DNA of 8,641 nt, taken from NCBI GenBank assembly GCA_036005125.1, contig DASYQV010000297.1, positions 1 to 8,641 on the forward strand, read 5' to 3'. The translations under genes and the position numbers were made by a program. Source of the stretch: DASYQV01 sp036005125. Lineage in GTDB: Bacteria > Acidobacteriota > Vicinamibacteria > Vicinamibacterales > UBA2999. Positions 1-6,739 of the stretch are shown here, one piece after another. The number at the start of each line of letters is the position of its first letter. Within the stretch, counting starts at the first letter, position 1. A model generated the notes under the pieces. That model did no database searches. It worked only from the letters and a program-made list of their open reading frames with translations, and was not told where the DNA came from.

Positions 1-180
1 GCACCCGCCGCCAAGCGTGCCGACGAGGCGGCCGAGATCGTCGACGAGAAGCTTCGCGCCGACGACCTGAGGGGTGCTGCCGACGGTCCGCACGACGGTG
101 GCGACCGCAAAGCGGCGCCCTTCGCGTTCGAGCTCGGCCATTCGGGCGAAGATCTCCCGCACGGACCCAGTATCCGCCAA
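1..180 (-). CDS. XdhC/CoxI-family protein, N-terminal part (cut by window edge)
   Basis: This is the start of a leftward gene that leaves the window after 60 codons. The translation contains VATVVRTVGSTPQVVGAKLL followed by a GTLGGGC motif. This is the N-terminal signature of the XdhC/CoxI family, whose members help mature or insert the molybdenum cofactor of xanthine dehydrogenase or aerobic CO dehydrogenase type enzymes; the GGGC motif is a family hallmark. I chose the TTG at 180-178 because the frame from there gives a plausible amphipathic helix (SVREIFARMAELEREG) before the first strand. A GTG at 162 and an ATG at 141 are alternatives, and none has a convincing Shine-Dalgarno. It is divergent from the sensor kinase at 233, with about 50 bp between them. 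The family call is good; which enzyme it serves cannot be seen here. Confidence 0.82.
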   Translation of the reverse strand, partial: MADTGSVREIFARMAELEREGRRFAVATVVRTVGSTPQVVGAKLLVDDLGRLVGTLGGGC

Positions 181-206
181 TCGTCGAGCCGGTTGGATGC
201 CCGCCC

Positions 207-224
207 TATCCTGCCGGCAGGGTA
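207..224. promoter_or_regulatory. Palindrome in the divergent intergenic region (candidate operator/promoter)
   Basis: TATCCTGCCGGCAGGGTA is an inverted repeat with one mismatched pair, centred between 215 and 216; its 12-bp core, CCTGCCGGCAGG, is perfect. It lies in the roughly 50-bp gap between the divergent XdhC-like gene and the kinase. Each end reads as a possible -10 hexamer in its outward direction: TATCCT at 207-212 on plus and TACCCT at 224-219 on minus. I see no good -35 for either. A shared operator for a dimeric regulator is an inference. The AGGG at 219-222, 10 nt before the kinase ATG, is the only Shine-Dalgarno candidate for that gene and lies inside the palindrome. Confidence 0.35.
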
Positions 225-232
225 ACCGTCGA

Positions 233-2599
233 ATGAGGACGCGGCAGGGCAGGTTACTACGGAAGTACGCCATCGTGTTCGGCGCGCTAGTCGGTGGCAC
301 GCTCATCGCGGGCAGCCTTCTCCAGCTCTACTTCTCGTATCAGCAAAGCCAGGCGGCGATCCTGCAGCTCGAACGAGTCGAGGCGTCGCGCGCGGCGCTC
401 CGGATTTCGCAGTTCGTCGACGGCATGAAGGCGCAGCTGCTCGCGATCCTGCCCCCTCCTGGCCTCGGCGAGGTACCACTTGATCAGCGCAGGGCGGATT
501 TCCTCGCGCTCCAGCGGCGAGCACCGGAGATCGACGATGTCAGCTTCATCGACCGCAGCGGCAAGGAGCAGCTGCGCGTCTCGCGACTCGCCCTGAACCT
601 GCAGGGCCACGCGGCGGATCGTTCACTCGATCCGGAATTCCTCAGGACACGTTCGGGAACGGTCTATTTCGCGCCCGTCGACTTCCGGGGCGGCTCCGAA
701 CCCTATTTCCGGATCGCGGTCCCCGAAGGAAAGGACGCAGGCGTGACGGTGGCCACCGTGAACCTCCGCTTCGTCCTCGTTCCGGTGTCGGAGATCAAGG
801 TCGGTGATGCCGGCCACGCGTACGTCGTCGACGCCGCCGGCCGGCTCATCGCCCATCCCGACATTAGCCTCGTCCTGAAGGTCACCGACCTCTCATCGCT
901 CCCGCAGGTGCAGGCTGCGCTGCACCGCCCATTGGCACAGGAGCGCGCGATGACCGCCCGCGACGCCGCGGGGGAATCGGTGCTGACGGCTTTCGAGCTC
1001 ATTCCATCGACCGGCTGGGCCGTGTTCGTCGAGCAGCCGCTCGATGAGGCTTTCGCGCCGCTAAGCGCCTCGTTGCTGCGAGCTGTGGGCATCATCGCGC
1101 TCGGCCTCGCGGTCTCCCTCGCGGTCAGTCTGGTCTTGACGCGCCGCATGATCGAACCGATCGAGGCGATCCGCGCGGGTGCCGCGCGCATCGGCGCGGG
1201 CGCGCTTGACCAGCGCATCGAGATCCGCACGAATGACGAGCTCGAGGACCTTGCCGACGAGTTCAACCGAATGACCGCCCGGCTCGGCGAGTCGTATGCG
1301 AACCTCGAGCAGAAAATCGCGGACCGGACGCACGACCTTGGCGAGTCGCTGGAGCAGCAGACCGCGATCGCCGAGGTACTTAAGAGGATCAGCCGCTCGG
1401 CCTTCGACCTTGAGCCGGTGCTCGGGATCGTCGTGGAGAACGCCGCCCGCCTCTCGCAGGCAGACATCGCCTGGATGTCGCGTGTCGAAGGAGACAGCTT
1501 CCAGACGCTGGCGTACAGCAGCGGCTTTCCGGCCGAGCTCCGCGCCCAGCTCGTCGCCGACCGCGAGCGGCTGGGGACGGAAGGTTGGATCCCGGTCGGC
1601 GCGACCGGTGGCTTGATGAGCATGGTCGTGGAGCGACAGAAGACGCTCCACGTAGCCGACGTGAAAGCCGATCCGCAATTCGACAATTCCCGCGTCGTCC
1701 GGAGCACGGAATCGCGAACGGTGCTCGGGGTACCCATGCTCCGCGAGGGCCGCGTCATCGGCGCGATGATCTTGAGCCGCTACGAGGTCCGTCCCTTCAG
1801 CGAGCGCGACATCGAACTGGTGCAAACGTTCGCCGACCAGGCTGCGATCGCGATCGAGAACGTGCGCCTCTTCAACGAGATCGGCGAGAAGAGCCGTCAG
1901 CTCGAGCTTGCGAGCAAGAACAAGAGCGAATTCCTGGCCAATATGAGCCATGAGCTGCGCACGCCTCTGAACGCGATCATCGGGTTCTCGGAGATGCTGC
2001 TTGAGAAGATGTCCGGTGGTCTCAACGCGACGCAGGACCAGTACGTGCGCGACATCCTCTCCTCCGGTAAGCACCAGCTGGCGGTCATCAACGACGTTCT
2101 CGATCTCGCGAAGGTCGAAGCTGGGCGCCTGGAGCTCGAGCGCTCGACCTTCTCGGTGTCCAGGACCGTCGCCGACGCGGTCGCGTTCGTTCGCGCCCGC
2201 GCCGCGCAGCACCGTATCGCGCTTTCCGAGCAGCTCGATCCCGAGCTCGGTGAGATCGAGGCGGACCAACGAAAGGTCAAGCAGGTCCTCATCAACCTTC
2301 TTTGGAACGCCGTGAAGTTCACACCCGACGGCGGCCGCGTGGCAGTGAGCGGGCATCGGACGGATGGCGAGGTCACGATCGAAGTAAGCGATACGGGCGT
2401 CGGCATCCCGCCCGGTGATCTAGCCCGAATATTCAGAGAGTTCGGCCAGACGGCTTCAGCGCGTGGTCACGAGGGGACGGGCCTTGGGCTCGCGCTCGCG
2501 AAGCGGATCGTCGAGCTTCACGGCGGGCGTATCTGGGTGGAGAGCAACGTGGGCCAGGGCAGCACGTTCCGTTTCACGCTACCGGTCGCGTGTTCATGA
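233..2599 (+). CDS. Membrane sensor histidine kinase (Cache-HAMP-GAF-HisKA-HATPase)
   Basis: A hybrid-type input kinase of 788 residues without a receiver domain. A first membrane helix lies at about residues 12-34. It is followed by a large extracytoplasmic segment of dCache type (about 40-280, with GHAYVVDAAGRLIAHPD typical of the fold), a second helix (about 284-303) and a HAMP linker (about 302-355) starting RRMIEPI. A GAF domain follows (about 375-547, ending FADQAAIAIENVRLFNE). The HisKA H-box has FLANMSHELRTPLN with the phospho-acceptor His573. The ATPase domain has the N-box (Asn692), the G1 box DTGVGIP from Asp720 and the G2 box GTGLGL at 748-753, so all catalytic boxes are intact. 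The frame is open back to 74, but that stretch is antisense to the XdhC-like gene; the ATG at 233, just before a basic N-terminus and the first helix, is the sensible start. Its ligand and partner regulator are unknown. It ends tail to tail with the binding-protein operon. Confidence 0.93.
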   Translation: MRTRQGRLLRKYAIVFGALVGGTLIAGSLLQLYFSYQQSQAAILQLERVEASRAALRISQFVDGMKAQLLAILPPPGLGEVPLDQRRADFLALQRRAPEIDDVSFIDRSGKEQLRVSRLALNLQGHAADRSLDPEFLRTRSGTVYFAPVDFRGGSEPYFRIAVPEGKDAGVTVATVNLRFVLVPVSEIKVGDAGHAYVVDAAGRLIAHPDISLVLKVTDLSSLPQVQAALHRPLAQERAMTARDAAGESVLTAFELIPSTGWAVFVEQPLDEAFAPLSASLLRAVGIIALGLAVSLAVSLVLTRRMIEPIEAIRAGAARIGAGALDQRIEIRTNDELEDLADEFNRMTARLGESYANLEQKIADRTHDLGESLEQQTAIAEVLKRISRSAFDLEPVLGIVVENAARLSQADIAWMSRVEGDSFQTLAYSSGFPAELRAQLVADRERLGTEGWIPVGATGGLMSMVVERQKTLHVADVKADPQFDNSRVVRSTESRTVLGVPMLREGRVIGAMILSRYEVRPFSERDIELVQTFADQAAIAIENVRLFNEIGEKSRQLELASKNKSEFLANMSHELRTPLNAIIGFSEMLLEKMSGGLNATQDQYVRDILSSGKHQLAVINDVLDLAKVEAGRLELERSTFSVSRTVADAVAFVRARAAQHRIALSEQLDPELGEIEADQRKVKQVLINLLWNAVKFTPDGGRVAVSGHRTDGEVTIEVSDTGVGIPPGDLARIFREFGQTASARGHEGTGLGLALAKRIVELHGGRIWVESNVGQGSTFRFTLPVACS

Positions 2600-3592
2600 G
2601 AGCCACTCCGTCACCCGTGACGCAATTGACGGCGGGATCGTCAGTCCGAGCGTTTGCGCCGTCTTCAGATTGACGACGAGCTCGAACTTAGTGGGCTGCT
2701 CCACGGGCAAATCCGCCGGCTTTGCCCCGCGCAAAATCTTGTCAACGTACGCGGCCGCGCGAAGATAGAGGTCGGGCAGGTTCTCTCCATAGGACATGAG
2801 CCCGCCCGCTTGGACGTAGCCGCGATCCGCGTGCATAGACGGGATCCGAGCGCTGGATGCCAGCACCGCAATTCGCGCGCGATTGGCTTGAAACAGGGCG
2901 CCGTGGAAGATCAAGGCCTGAGCGCGGTCGCGGCTGGCCGCCGCGAAAGCAGCCTCGAGCTCGTCGGCGGCAGAGCTCTTCACCGCGAGCGCCTGGACCT
3001 GAAGGCCCAGCTCCTGTGCTGCGGCCTGCGTCTCGCTGAGATTGAGCGCTGCGCCAGGCGAGGAGTCCCAAATCACTGCGACGCGCGCGAGGCCGGGAAC
3101 CACCTCCTTCAGGAGCTCCAGACGCTTGGCGGCGAGTTGCGTGGTGAGGCGGCTCAGCCCTGTAACGTTCCCGCCGGGATGCGCGAGGCTCGCCACCAGG
3201 CCCAGCGACACGGGCTCCTGCACCCCGGCCATGACGAGCGGGATCGTGCTCGTCGCTCGCTTGATAGCCAGGGCGGGCGTGGAGCCGCCCGTCACGATCA
3301 CGTCGACGGGCAGGTCGACCAATGCCACACCGAACGCTGCCAATGCGTTGGCGTCGCCCTCGCGCACCTCGAAGCCGATGTTCTGGCCCTCGATCCAACC
3401 AAGCTGGCGCAAGCCCTCGCGAAAGGCGTCTAGGTTCTGCGTGCTTCCCGCGGTCAGGAGGAAGCCGATGCGGGGTATCCGCGCCCGACGCGCCTCCGTT
3501 GAGGATGGCCGATCGCACCCACTCAATAGCGCGAGCCCACCGACGGAGGCGCCCAACCTCGCTCCGGCCACCAGGAACGTGCGCCGGTTCAT
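2594..3592 (-). CDS. ABC_sub_bind (TrpX-like) substrate-binding lipoprotein, copy 4 of 4
   Basis: The 332-residue last gene of the four-gene cluster. The N-terminus MNRRTFLVAGARL carries a twin-arginine motif, then a hydrophobic stretch and a lipobox LLSGC with Cys26, so export by Tat and lipid anchoring outside the membrane are likely. Family signatures follow: DAFREGLRQLGWIEGQNI in lobe 1, EPVSLGLVASLAHPGGNVTG, the KRLELLKEVVPGLARVAV hinge region, and the C-terminal DKILRGAKPADLPVEQPT with GLTIP. These match PF04392 periplasmic-binding proteins, some of which bind aromatic amino acids; the ligand here is unknown. An in-frame extension up to 3763 lies inside the preceding gene and lacks a signal peptide, so the ATG at 3592 is chosen. 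That ATG overlaps the upstream stop as ATGA, with no clear Shine-Dalgarno, suggesting translational coupling. Its last codon and stop share the TCATGA hexamer with the convergent kinase. It is closest to the gene at 3589-4620. Confidence 0.92.
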   Translation of the reverse strand: MNRRTFLVAGARLGASVGGLALLSGCDRPSSTEARRARIPRIGFLLTAGSTQNLDAFREGLRQLGWIEGQNIGFEVREGDANALAAFGVALVDLPVDVIVTGGSTPALAIKRATSTIPLVMAGVQEPVSLGLVASLAHPGGNVTGLSRLTTQLAAKRLELLKEVVPGLARVAVIWDSSPGAALNLSETQAAAQELGLQVQALAVKSSAADELEAAFAAASRDRAQALIFHGALFQANRARIAVLASSARIPSMHADRGYVQAGGLMSYGENLPDLYLRAAAYVDKILRGAKPADLPVEQPTKFELVVNLKTAQTLGLTIPPSIASRVTEWLS

Positions 3593-4620
3593 CGGATCCA
3601 CGCGGAGACGCGCGACGCGACCGAGGGCGGGATCGACAGGCCGAGCGCTTGCGCCGTCGTGACGTTGATCACCAGCTCGAAGGCTGTGGACAGCTCGATG
3701 GGCAGCTCCGCTGGGTTGGCTCCGCGCAGGATCTTGTCGGTGTAGTTCGCGGCCCGGCGCCAACTCTCGACGAGGTTCTCGCCGTAGGACATAAGCACGC
3801 CCGCCTCGACGTACTGCCGCTCGATGGCCATCGAGGGAAGCCGAGCCCTCACCGCTAGGTCCGCGATGCGCCGCGAACGCGCCGCGTTCGTGCCGAATAG
3901 CGGGCCATGGAGCGTCAGCGCCTCGGCCCGCCCGCTGCTTGCGGCCGCAACGGCGGCTTCGAAGTCATCGACGGACTTCACCGCCAGCACCTGGACCTCC
4001 AAGCCCAACCCCGGCGCCGCGGCCTCCGTCGCATTGATCTGGAGCTCCGCACCCGGTGAGAGATCCCACAACGCGGCGAATCTGGCGAGGCCGGGGAGCA
4101 CTTCCTTCAGGAGTTCCAGGCGCTTCGCGGCGAGCTGCGCGGGGAGGCGGGCGAGCCCGGTGATGTTGCCGCCCGGATAGGCCAGGCTCTCCGCGAGACC
4201 GAGCGACACTGGCTCCGCGACACCGGCTATGACGATGGGGATCGTCCTCGTCGCCTGCTGCGCTGCTCGGGCGGAGGGGGCGTGACCCGTCGCGATAACG
4301 TCCACAGATAAACCCAAAAGTTCCGTTGCGAGGCTTGGCAACTTAGCGTTGTCGCCCTCGGCGTAGCGACGCTCGAACGTGATGTTCTGGCCCTCGACCC
4401 ACCCCAGCCCGCGCAGAGCCTCGCGGAAGGCATCGTAGTTCTGCTGATTGGTTGAATCGCCGAGGATGCCAACGCGCGCGACCCTAGAGATCTTCGGCGT
4501 AGTCGGCGCGACACGGGACGCCACGTCGCAGCCGCCAAGCAGGGCCAGCGCACCCAATTGCGCTGTCTGTTGAAGTAGCCGCCGGCGGCTGAGGCCGCGA
4601 CCGGATGGCTCCGCGGTCAC
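3589..4620 (-). CDS. ABC_sub_bind (TrpX-like) substrate-binding lipoprotein, copy 3 of 4
   Basis: 343 residues from a GTG start. The N-region LSRRRLLQQTAQLG has the twin-arginine motif and is followed by the lipobox LLGGC with Cys31. The two-lobe binding fold is marked by YDAFREALRGLGWVEGQNIT, AEPVSLGLAESLAYPGGNITG, AKRLELLKEVLPGLARFA and the C-terminal DKILRGANPAELPIE and GLSIPPSVASRV. The motifs SYGENL, QLAAKRLELLKEV and IPPS-ASRV are shared with the downstream copy (2594-3592) and not with the two upstream copies, so these two form a sub-pair. The GTG overlaps the upstream stop (GTGA), and a GAGG (complement of 4628-4631) lies seven bases ahead of it, so this junction has its own ribosome site. 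The ligand is unknown. No permease or ATPase gene accompanies it in this window. Confidence 0.92.
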   Translation of the reverse strand: MTAEPSGRGLSRRRLLQQTAQLGALALLGGCDVASRVAPTTPKISRVARVGILGDSTNQQNYDAFREALRGLGWVEGQNITFERRYAEGDNAKLPSLATELLGLSVDVIATGHAPSARAAQQATRTIPIVIAGVAEPVSLGLAESLAYPGGNITGLARLPAQLAAKRLELLKEVLPGLARFAALWDLSPGAELQINATEAAAPGLGLEVQVLAVKSVDDFEAAVAAASSGRAEALTLHGPLFGTNAARSRRIADLAVRARLPSMAIERQYVEAGVLMSYGENLVESWRRAANYTDKILRGANPAELPIELSTAFELVINVTTAQALGLSIPPSVASRVSAWIR

Positions 4621-4670
4621 CGAATTACCTCGGTCGCCTGGCGCAGGACGCTCTCGGGGATTGTTAGGCC
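4617..4670 (-). repeat. Duplicated gene-junction sequence, unit 1 (pairs with 5624-5677)
   Basis: This 54-bp stretch matches 5624-5677 at 47 of 54 positions by direct comparison. It covers the last codons, stop and overlapping GTG start at the junction between copies 2 and 3. It shows that the duplication unit included the overlapping junction itself. The unit here carries a GAGG ahead of the GTG; the other unit does not. Confidence 0.7.
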
Positions 4671-5627
4671 GATGCGCTCGGCCGCCGCGAGATTGACGAT
4701 GAAGTCAATTTGGGTCGGCATCTGAACGGGCAGGTCGGCAGGGCGAGCGCCCTTGAGGATCTTGTCTACGAGCTGAGCGGCAATGCGCACCGAGGAAGGC
4801 TGGTTCGGTCCGAGTGCCATCAGGCCTCCAGCCTTCACGAACGCCGCGTCTGTCGTGTACATCTGTGGCAGTCGCATCTTCGCCGCGAAGTCCGGGATCT
4901 GGGCAACATCGCGAAATTGGTTGAACGCGGACTCGATAAGTAGGGCGTCGGGTCGCGACCGCGCGATGGTCTCGAAGACGAGTTCGAGCTCGTCCGGGCT
5001 GCGAAGGCCGAAGATTTGCAGCTCGATTCCGAGGGTACGGGCGGCGCTTTCTGTGTCGCGCAATTGCAACGCCGATCCTGAGTTGTTTGCGTTCCAAAGA
5101 ACCGCGACTCGCCTGAGACCAGGGACTATTGCCTGCAGTATCTCGAGTCGCTTTGGGCCGGTGCTCGGCGCGGCCGAGACGCCAGTCATGTTCCGTCCCG
5201 GTCGCGCCAGACTCTCGACGATTCCCTGGGCGACCGGGTCCGTAACGCGCACGAAGACGATCGGGATCGTCTTCGTTGCTTGCTTTGCTGCGAGGGTCTG
5301 AATCGTGCCCTGTGTGACGAGGACATCGACCGGGATACCGATGAGCTCGGACAACAGCCCACTCACACGCTCGGTCACCTCGCCTGTTGTCCGTACTTCG
5401 ATAGTGATGTCCCGGCCATCCACGTAGCCGAGGTCGCGGAGTGTTTGCCGGAAGGTGGGCTCTGACTCGGCAAGACCCGAAACGCTGCCGGCGACATAGC
5501 CGATCGTTCGACTCTTCGAGGACTGCTGAGGGCCTGCGAGAGGCGCGGCGCAGCCGGTCAGTAGCCCAAGGGCACAGGCGCCGGCGACCCGCCGAACAAA
5601 GACGCGTCGGCTGATACGCGCGTTCAC
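4617..5627 (-). CDS. ABC_sub_bind (TrpX-like) substrate-binding lipoprotein, copy 2 of 4
   Basis: 336 residues from a GTG start that overlaps the preceding stop as GTGA. The signal region ISRRVFVRRVAG has the twin-arginine motif, with the lipobox LLTGC and Cys26. Family features are FRQTLRDLGYVDGRDITIEV in lobe 1, PVDVLVTQG, the TIPIVFVRVTDPVAQGIVES strand-helix, PKRLEILQAIVPGLRRVAVL at the hinge, and DKILKGARPADLPVQMPT with GLTIPESVLRQATEVIR at the C-terminus. It differs from the others in reading SLARPGRNMTG where they have PGGN-TG, so the ligand-pocket loop may have diverged. Its C-terminus nearly matches that of the gene upstream (5624-6676), placing the two in one sub-pair. The position equivalent to the GAGG of the next junction reads GCAG here, so initiation may depend on coupling to the upstream gene. 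Confidence 0.92.
   Translation of the reverse strand: MNARISRRVFVRRVAGACALGLLTGCAAPLAGPQQSSKSRTIGYVAGSVSGLAESEPTFRQTLRDLGYVDGRDITIEVRTTGEVTERVSGLLSELIGIPVDVLVTQGTIQTLAAKQATKTIPIVFVRVTDPVAQGIVESLARPGRNMTGVSAAPSTGPKRLEILQAIVPGLRRVAVLWNANNSGSALQLRDTESAARTLGIELQIFGLRSPDELELVFETIARSRPDALLIESAFNQFRDVAQIPDFAAKMRLPQMYTTDAAFVKAGGLMALGPNQPSSVRIAAQLVDKILKGARPADLPVQMPTQIDFIVNLAAAERIGLTIPESVLRQATEVIR
4628..4631 (-). promoter_or_regulatory. Shine-Dalgarno GAGG for the copy 3 binding-protein GTG start
   Basis: On the minus strand GAGG lies seven bases before the GTG at 4620-4618, inside the 3' end of the preceding gene. The same place at the paralogous junction (5635-5638) reads GCAG. The base changes also turn an Ala codon (GCA) into a Glu codon (GAG) near the end of the preceding protein. 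Confidence 0.55.
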
Positions 5628-5677
5628 CGAATTACTGCGGTCGCCTGGCGCAGAACGCTTTCCGGGATCGTCAGGCC
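5624..5677 (-). repeat. Duplicated gene-junction sequence, unit 2 (pairs with 4617-4670)
   Basis: Partner of the unit at 4617-4670, with seven differences in 54 bases. It holds the last codons of copy 1, its TGA stop and the overlapping GTG of copy 2. The Shine-Dalgarno-like GAGG of the other unit is GCAG here. Confidence 0.7.
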
Positions 5678-6676
5678 TATCCGCTGAGCCGCCGGAAGAT
5701 TGACGATGAAATCGAACTCTGTCGGCTGCTCGACCGGCAGGTCCCCCGGGTGAGCGCCCTTCAGGATCTTGTCGACGAAGTCCGCCGCACGCCGATGGAT
5801 CGCCGCGTAGTTCGCCCCGAGGTGCATGAGGCCACCGGCTCTGACCATCTGTACGTCTGCGTAGATCTGCGGGAGCCGATGCTTCGCGGCGAACTCGGGA
5901 ACTCGCTCATATTGGGGGCTGACCGAAAGTGCGGGGAGCATGACCACGGCGGCGAAGCGTTGCTGGACTATGGCTTCGAGGGCGGCATCGAGCTCGTTCG
6001 GGTTGCGGACGCCGAACCCCTGACTCTCTAGCCCAAGCACGCGAGCCGCATCCTGGGTGGGCAGGACCTGGCCCCTTTCCATCGATGTCCCCTGTGTTGC
6101 GTTCCAGAGGATCGCAACGCGCTTAAGGTCGGGCACCGCCTCTTTCAGGAATTCGATGCGCTTGCCGCCAAGCGCTCCCGAAAGTGTGGTGACGCCGGTG
6201 ATGTTTCCGCCGGGGTGCGCGAGGCTCGTGATGAGCCCCAAGCTGACGGGATCACTCGTGAGAACGAATACGATCGGGATCGTGCTCGTCGCTGCCTTGG
6301 CGGCGAGCTGCGCCGGACCAGCCTCAGCGACGACGACATCGACCGGCAGGTTGACGAGCTCCGCCGCCATGCTGGGCAGTCGATCGGTCACGGTATCCGC
6401 GACCCGGAAATCGATCACGATGTCGCGCCCCTCGACGTACCCGAGTTCGCGGAGCCGCTGTCGGAACGGCGGGCTCAGCTCATCGACAGAGGTCTGTGCG
6501 TTCCCAGACAGGTAACCGATATGCCGTAGCCTCGGTGTCGGCGATGGGGTGACGACCTGTCCGCCACAGCTGGCCAACAGCGTCGCGGCGCCAAGGCGGT
6601 GGATGAACGCGCGGCGACTCAGACCTGCACTCACACGGGGCCGATCGCACGCGGCCGAGCGATCGCGAGACGCCAT
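5624..6676 (-). CDS. ABC_sub_bind (TrpX-like) substrate-binding lipoprotein, copy 1 of 4
   Basis: 350 residues, the first gene of the coupled block. The ATG at 6676 is preceded by a strong GAGGAAGG six bases away, which decides the start. A GTG at 6634 would give a signal peptide length closer to the paralogs but lacks such a site. The twin-arginine motif is LSRRAFIHRLG and the lipobox is LLASC with Cys37. Binding-fold signatures are FRQRLRELGYVEGRDIVIDF, SDPVSLGLITSLAHPGGNIT, GKRIEFLKEAVPDLKRVAIL, and DKILKGAHPGDLPVEQPTEF with GLTIPESVLRQATAVIR. The ligand is unknown; PF04392 proteins normally work with a permease and an ATPase, which are absent here. It sits 124 bp downstream of the small secreted protein gene and could share its transcript or start from a promoter in the gap. 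Confidence 0.92.
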   Translation of the reverse strand: MASRDRSAACDRPRVSAGLSRRAFIHRLGAATLLASCGGQVVTPSPTPRLRHIGYLSGNAQTSVDELSPPFRQRLRELGYVEGRDIVIDFRVADTVTDRLPSMAAELVNLPVDVVVAEAGPAQLAAKAATSTIPIVFVLTSDPVSLGLITSLAHPGGNITGVTTLSGALGGKRIEFLKEAVPDLKRVAILWNATQGTSMERGQVLPTQDAARVLGLESQGFGVRNPNELDAALEAIVQQRFAAVVMLPALSVSPQYERVPEFAAKHRLPQIYADVQMVRAGGLMHLGANYAAIHRRAADFVDKILKGAHPGDLPVEQPTEFDFIVNLPAAQRIGLTIPESVLRQATAVIR

Positions 6677-6682
6677 GGCCCG

Positions 6683-6690
6683 CCTTCCTC
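6683..6690 (-). promoter_or_regulatory. Strong ribosome binding site of the four-gene binding-protein block
   Basis: GAGGAAGG on the minus strand with six bases to the ATG at 6676. It is one of the two strongest sites in the window, as expected for the gene that must load ribosomes for the overlapping genes behind it. Confidence 0.75.
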
Positions 6691-6718
6691 GCCGCTCCTC
6701 ACCCCTGGAGCGTGCCCG

Positions 6719-6739
6719 AGTCTACGCGCAGCATGCGCG
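6719..6739 (-). promoter_or_regulatory. Possible -10 element (TAGACT) next to a short palindrome
   Basis: TAGACT (complement of 6719-6724) fits the TANNNT pattern of a -10 element and would give a leader of roughly 36 bases before the ATG at 6676. Immediately upstream is CGCGCA-GCA-TGCGCG (6725-6739), a six-base-arm inverted repeat that would lie in the promoter spacer, where an operator could act. There is no recognisable -35 (the hexamer 17 bases upstream is GC-rich), so this is a weak call. Confidence 0.22.

Noticed and set aside
74..232. Upstream extension of the kinase reading frame
   Set aside because: It would place an Arg/Ser-rich tail without a ribosome site before the membrane helix, and it is antisense to the conserved XdhC-like N-terminus.
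1061..2356. Long minus-strand open frame of 431 codons opposite the kinase gene
   Set aside because: It is antisense to intact kinase domains, and its translation is rich in Arg, Asp, Leu and His with no domain or ribosome site. Such open frames are expected in GC-rich coding DNA.
2654..3433. Plus-strand open frame of 259 codons opposite the last binding protein
   Set aside because: It is a mirror of a confidently assigned gene, with no family signature.
3593..3763. Upstream extension of the last binding protein
   Set aside because: It lies within the preceding gene and would bury the twin-arginine signal peptide 57 residues inside the protein.
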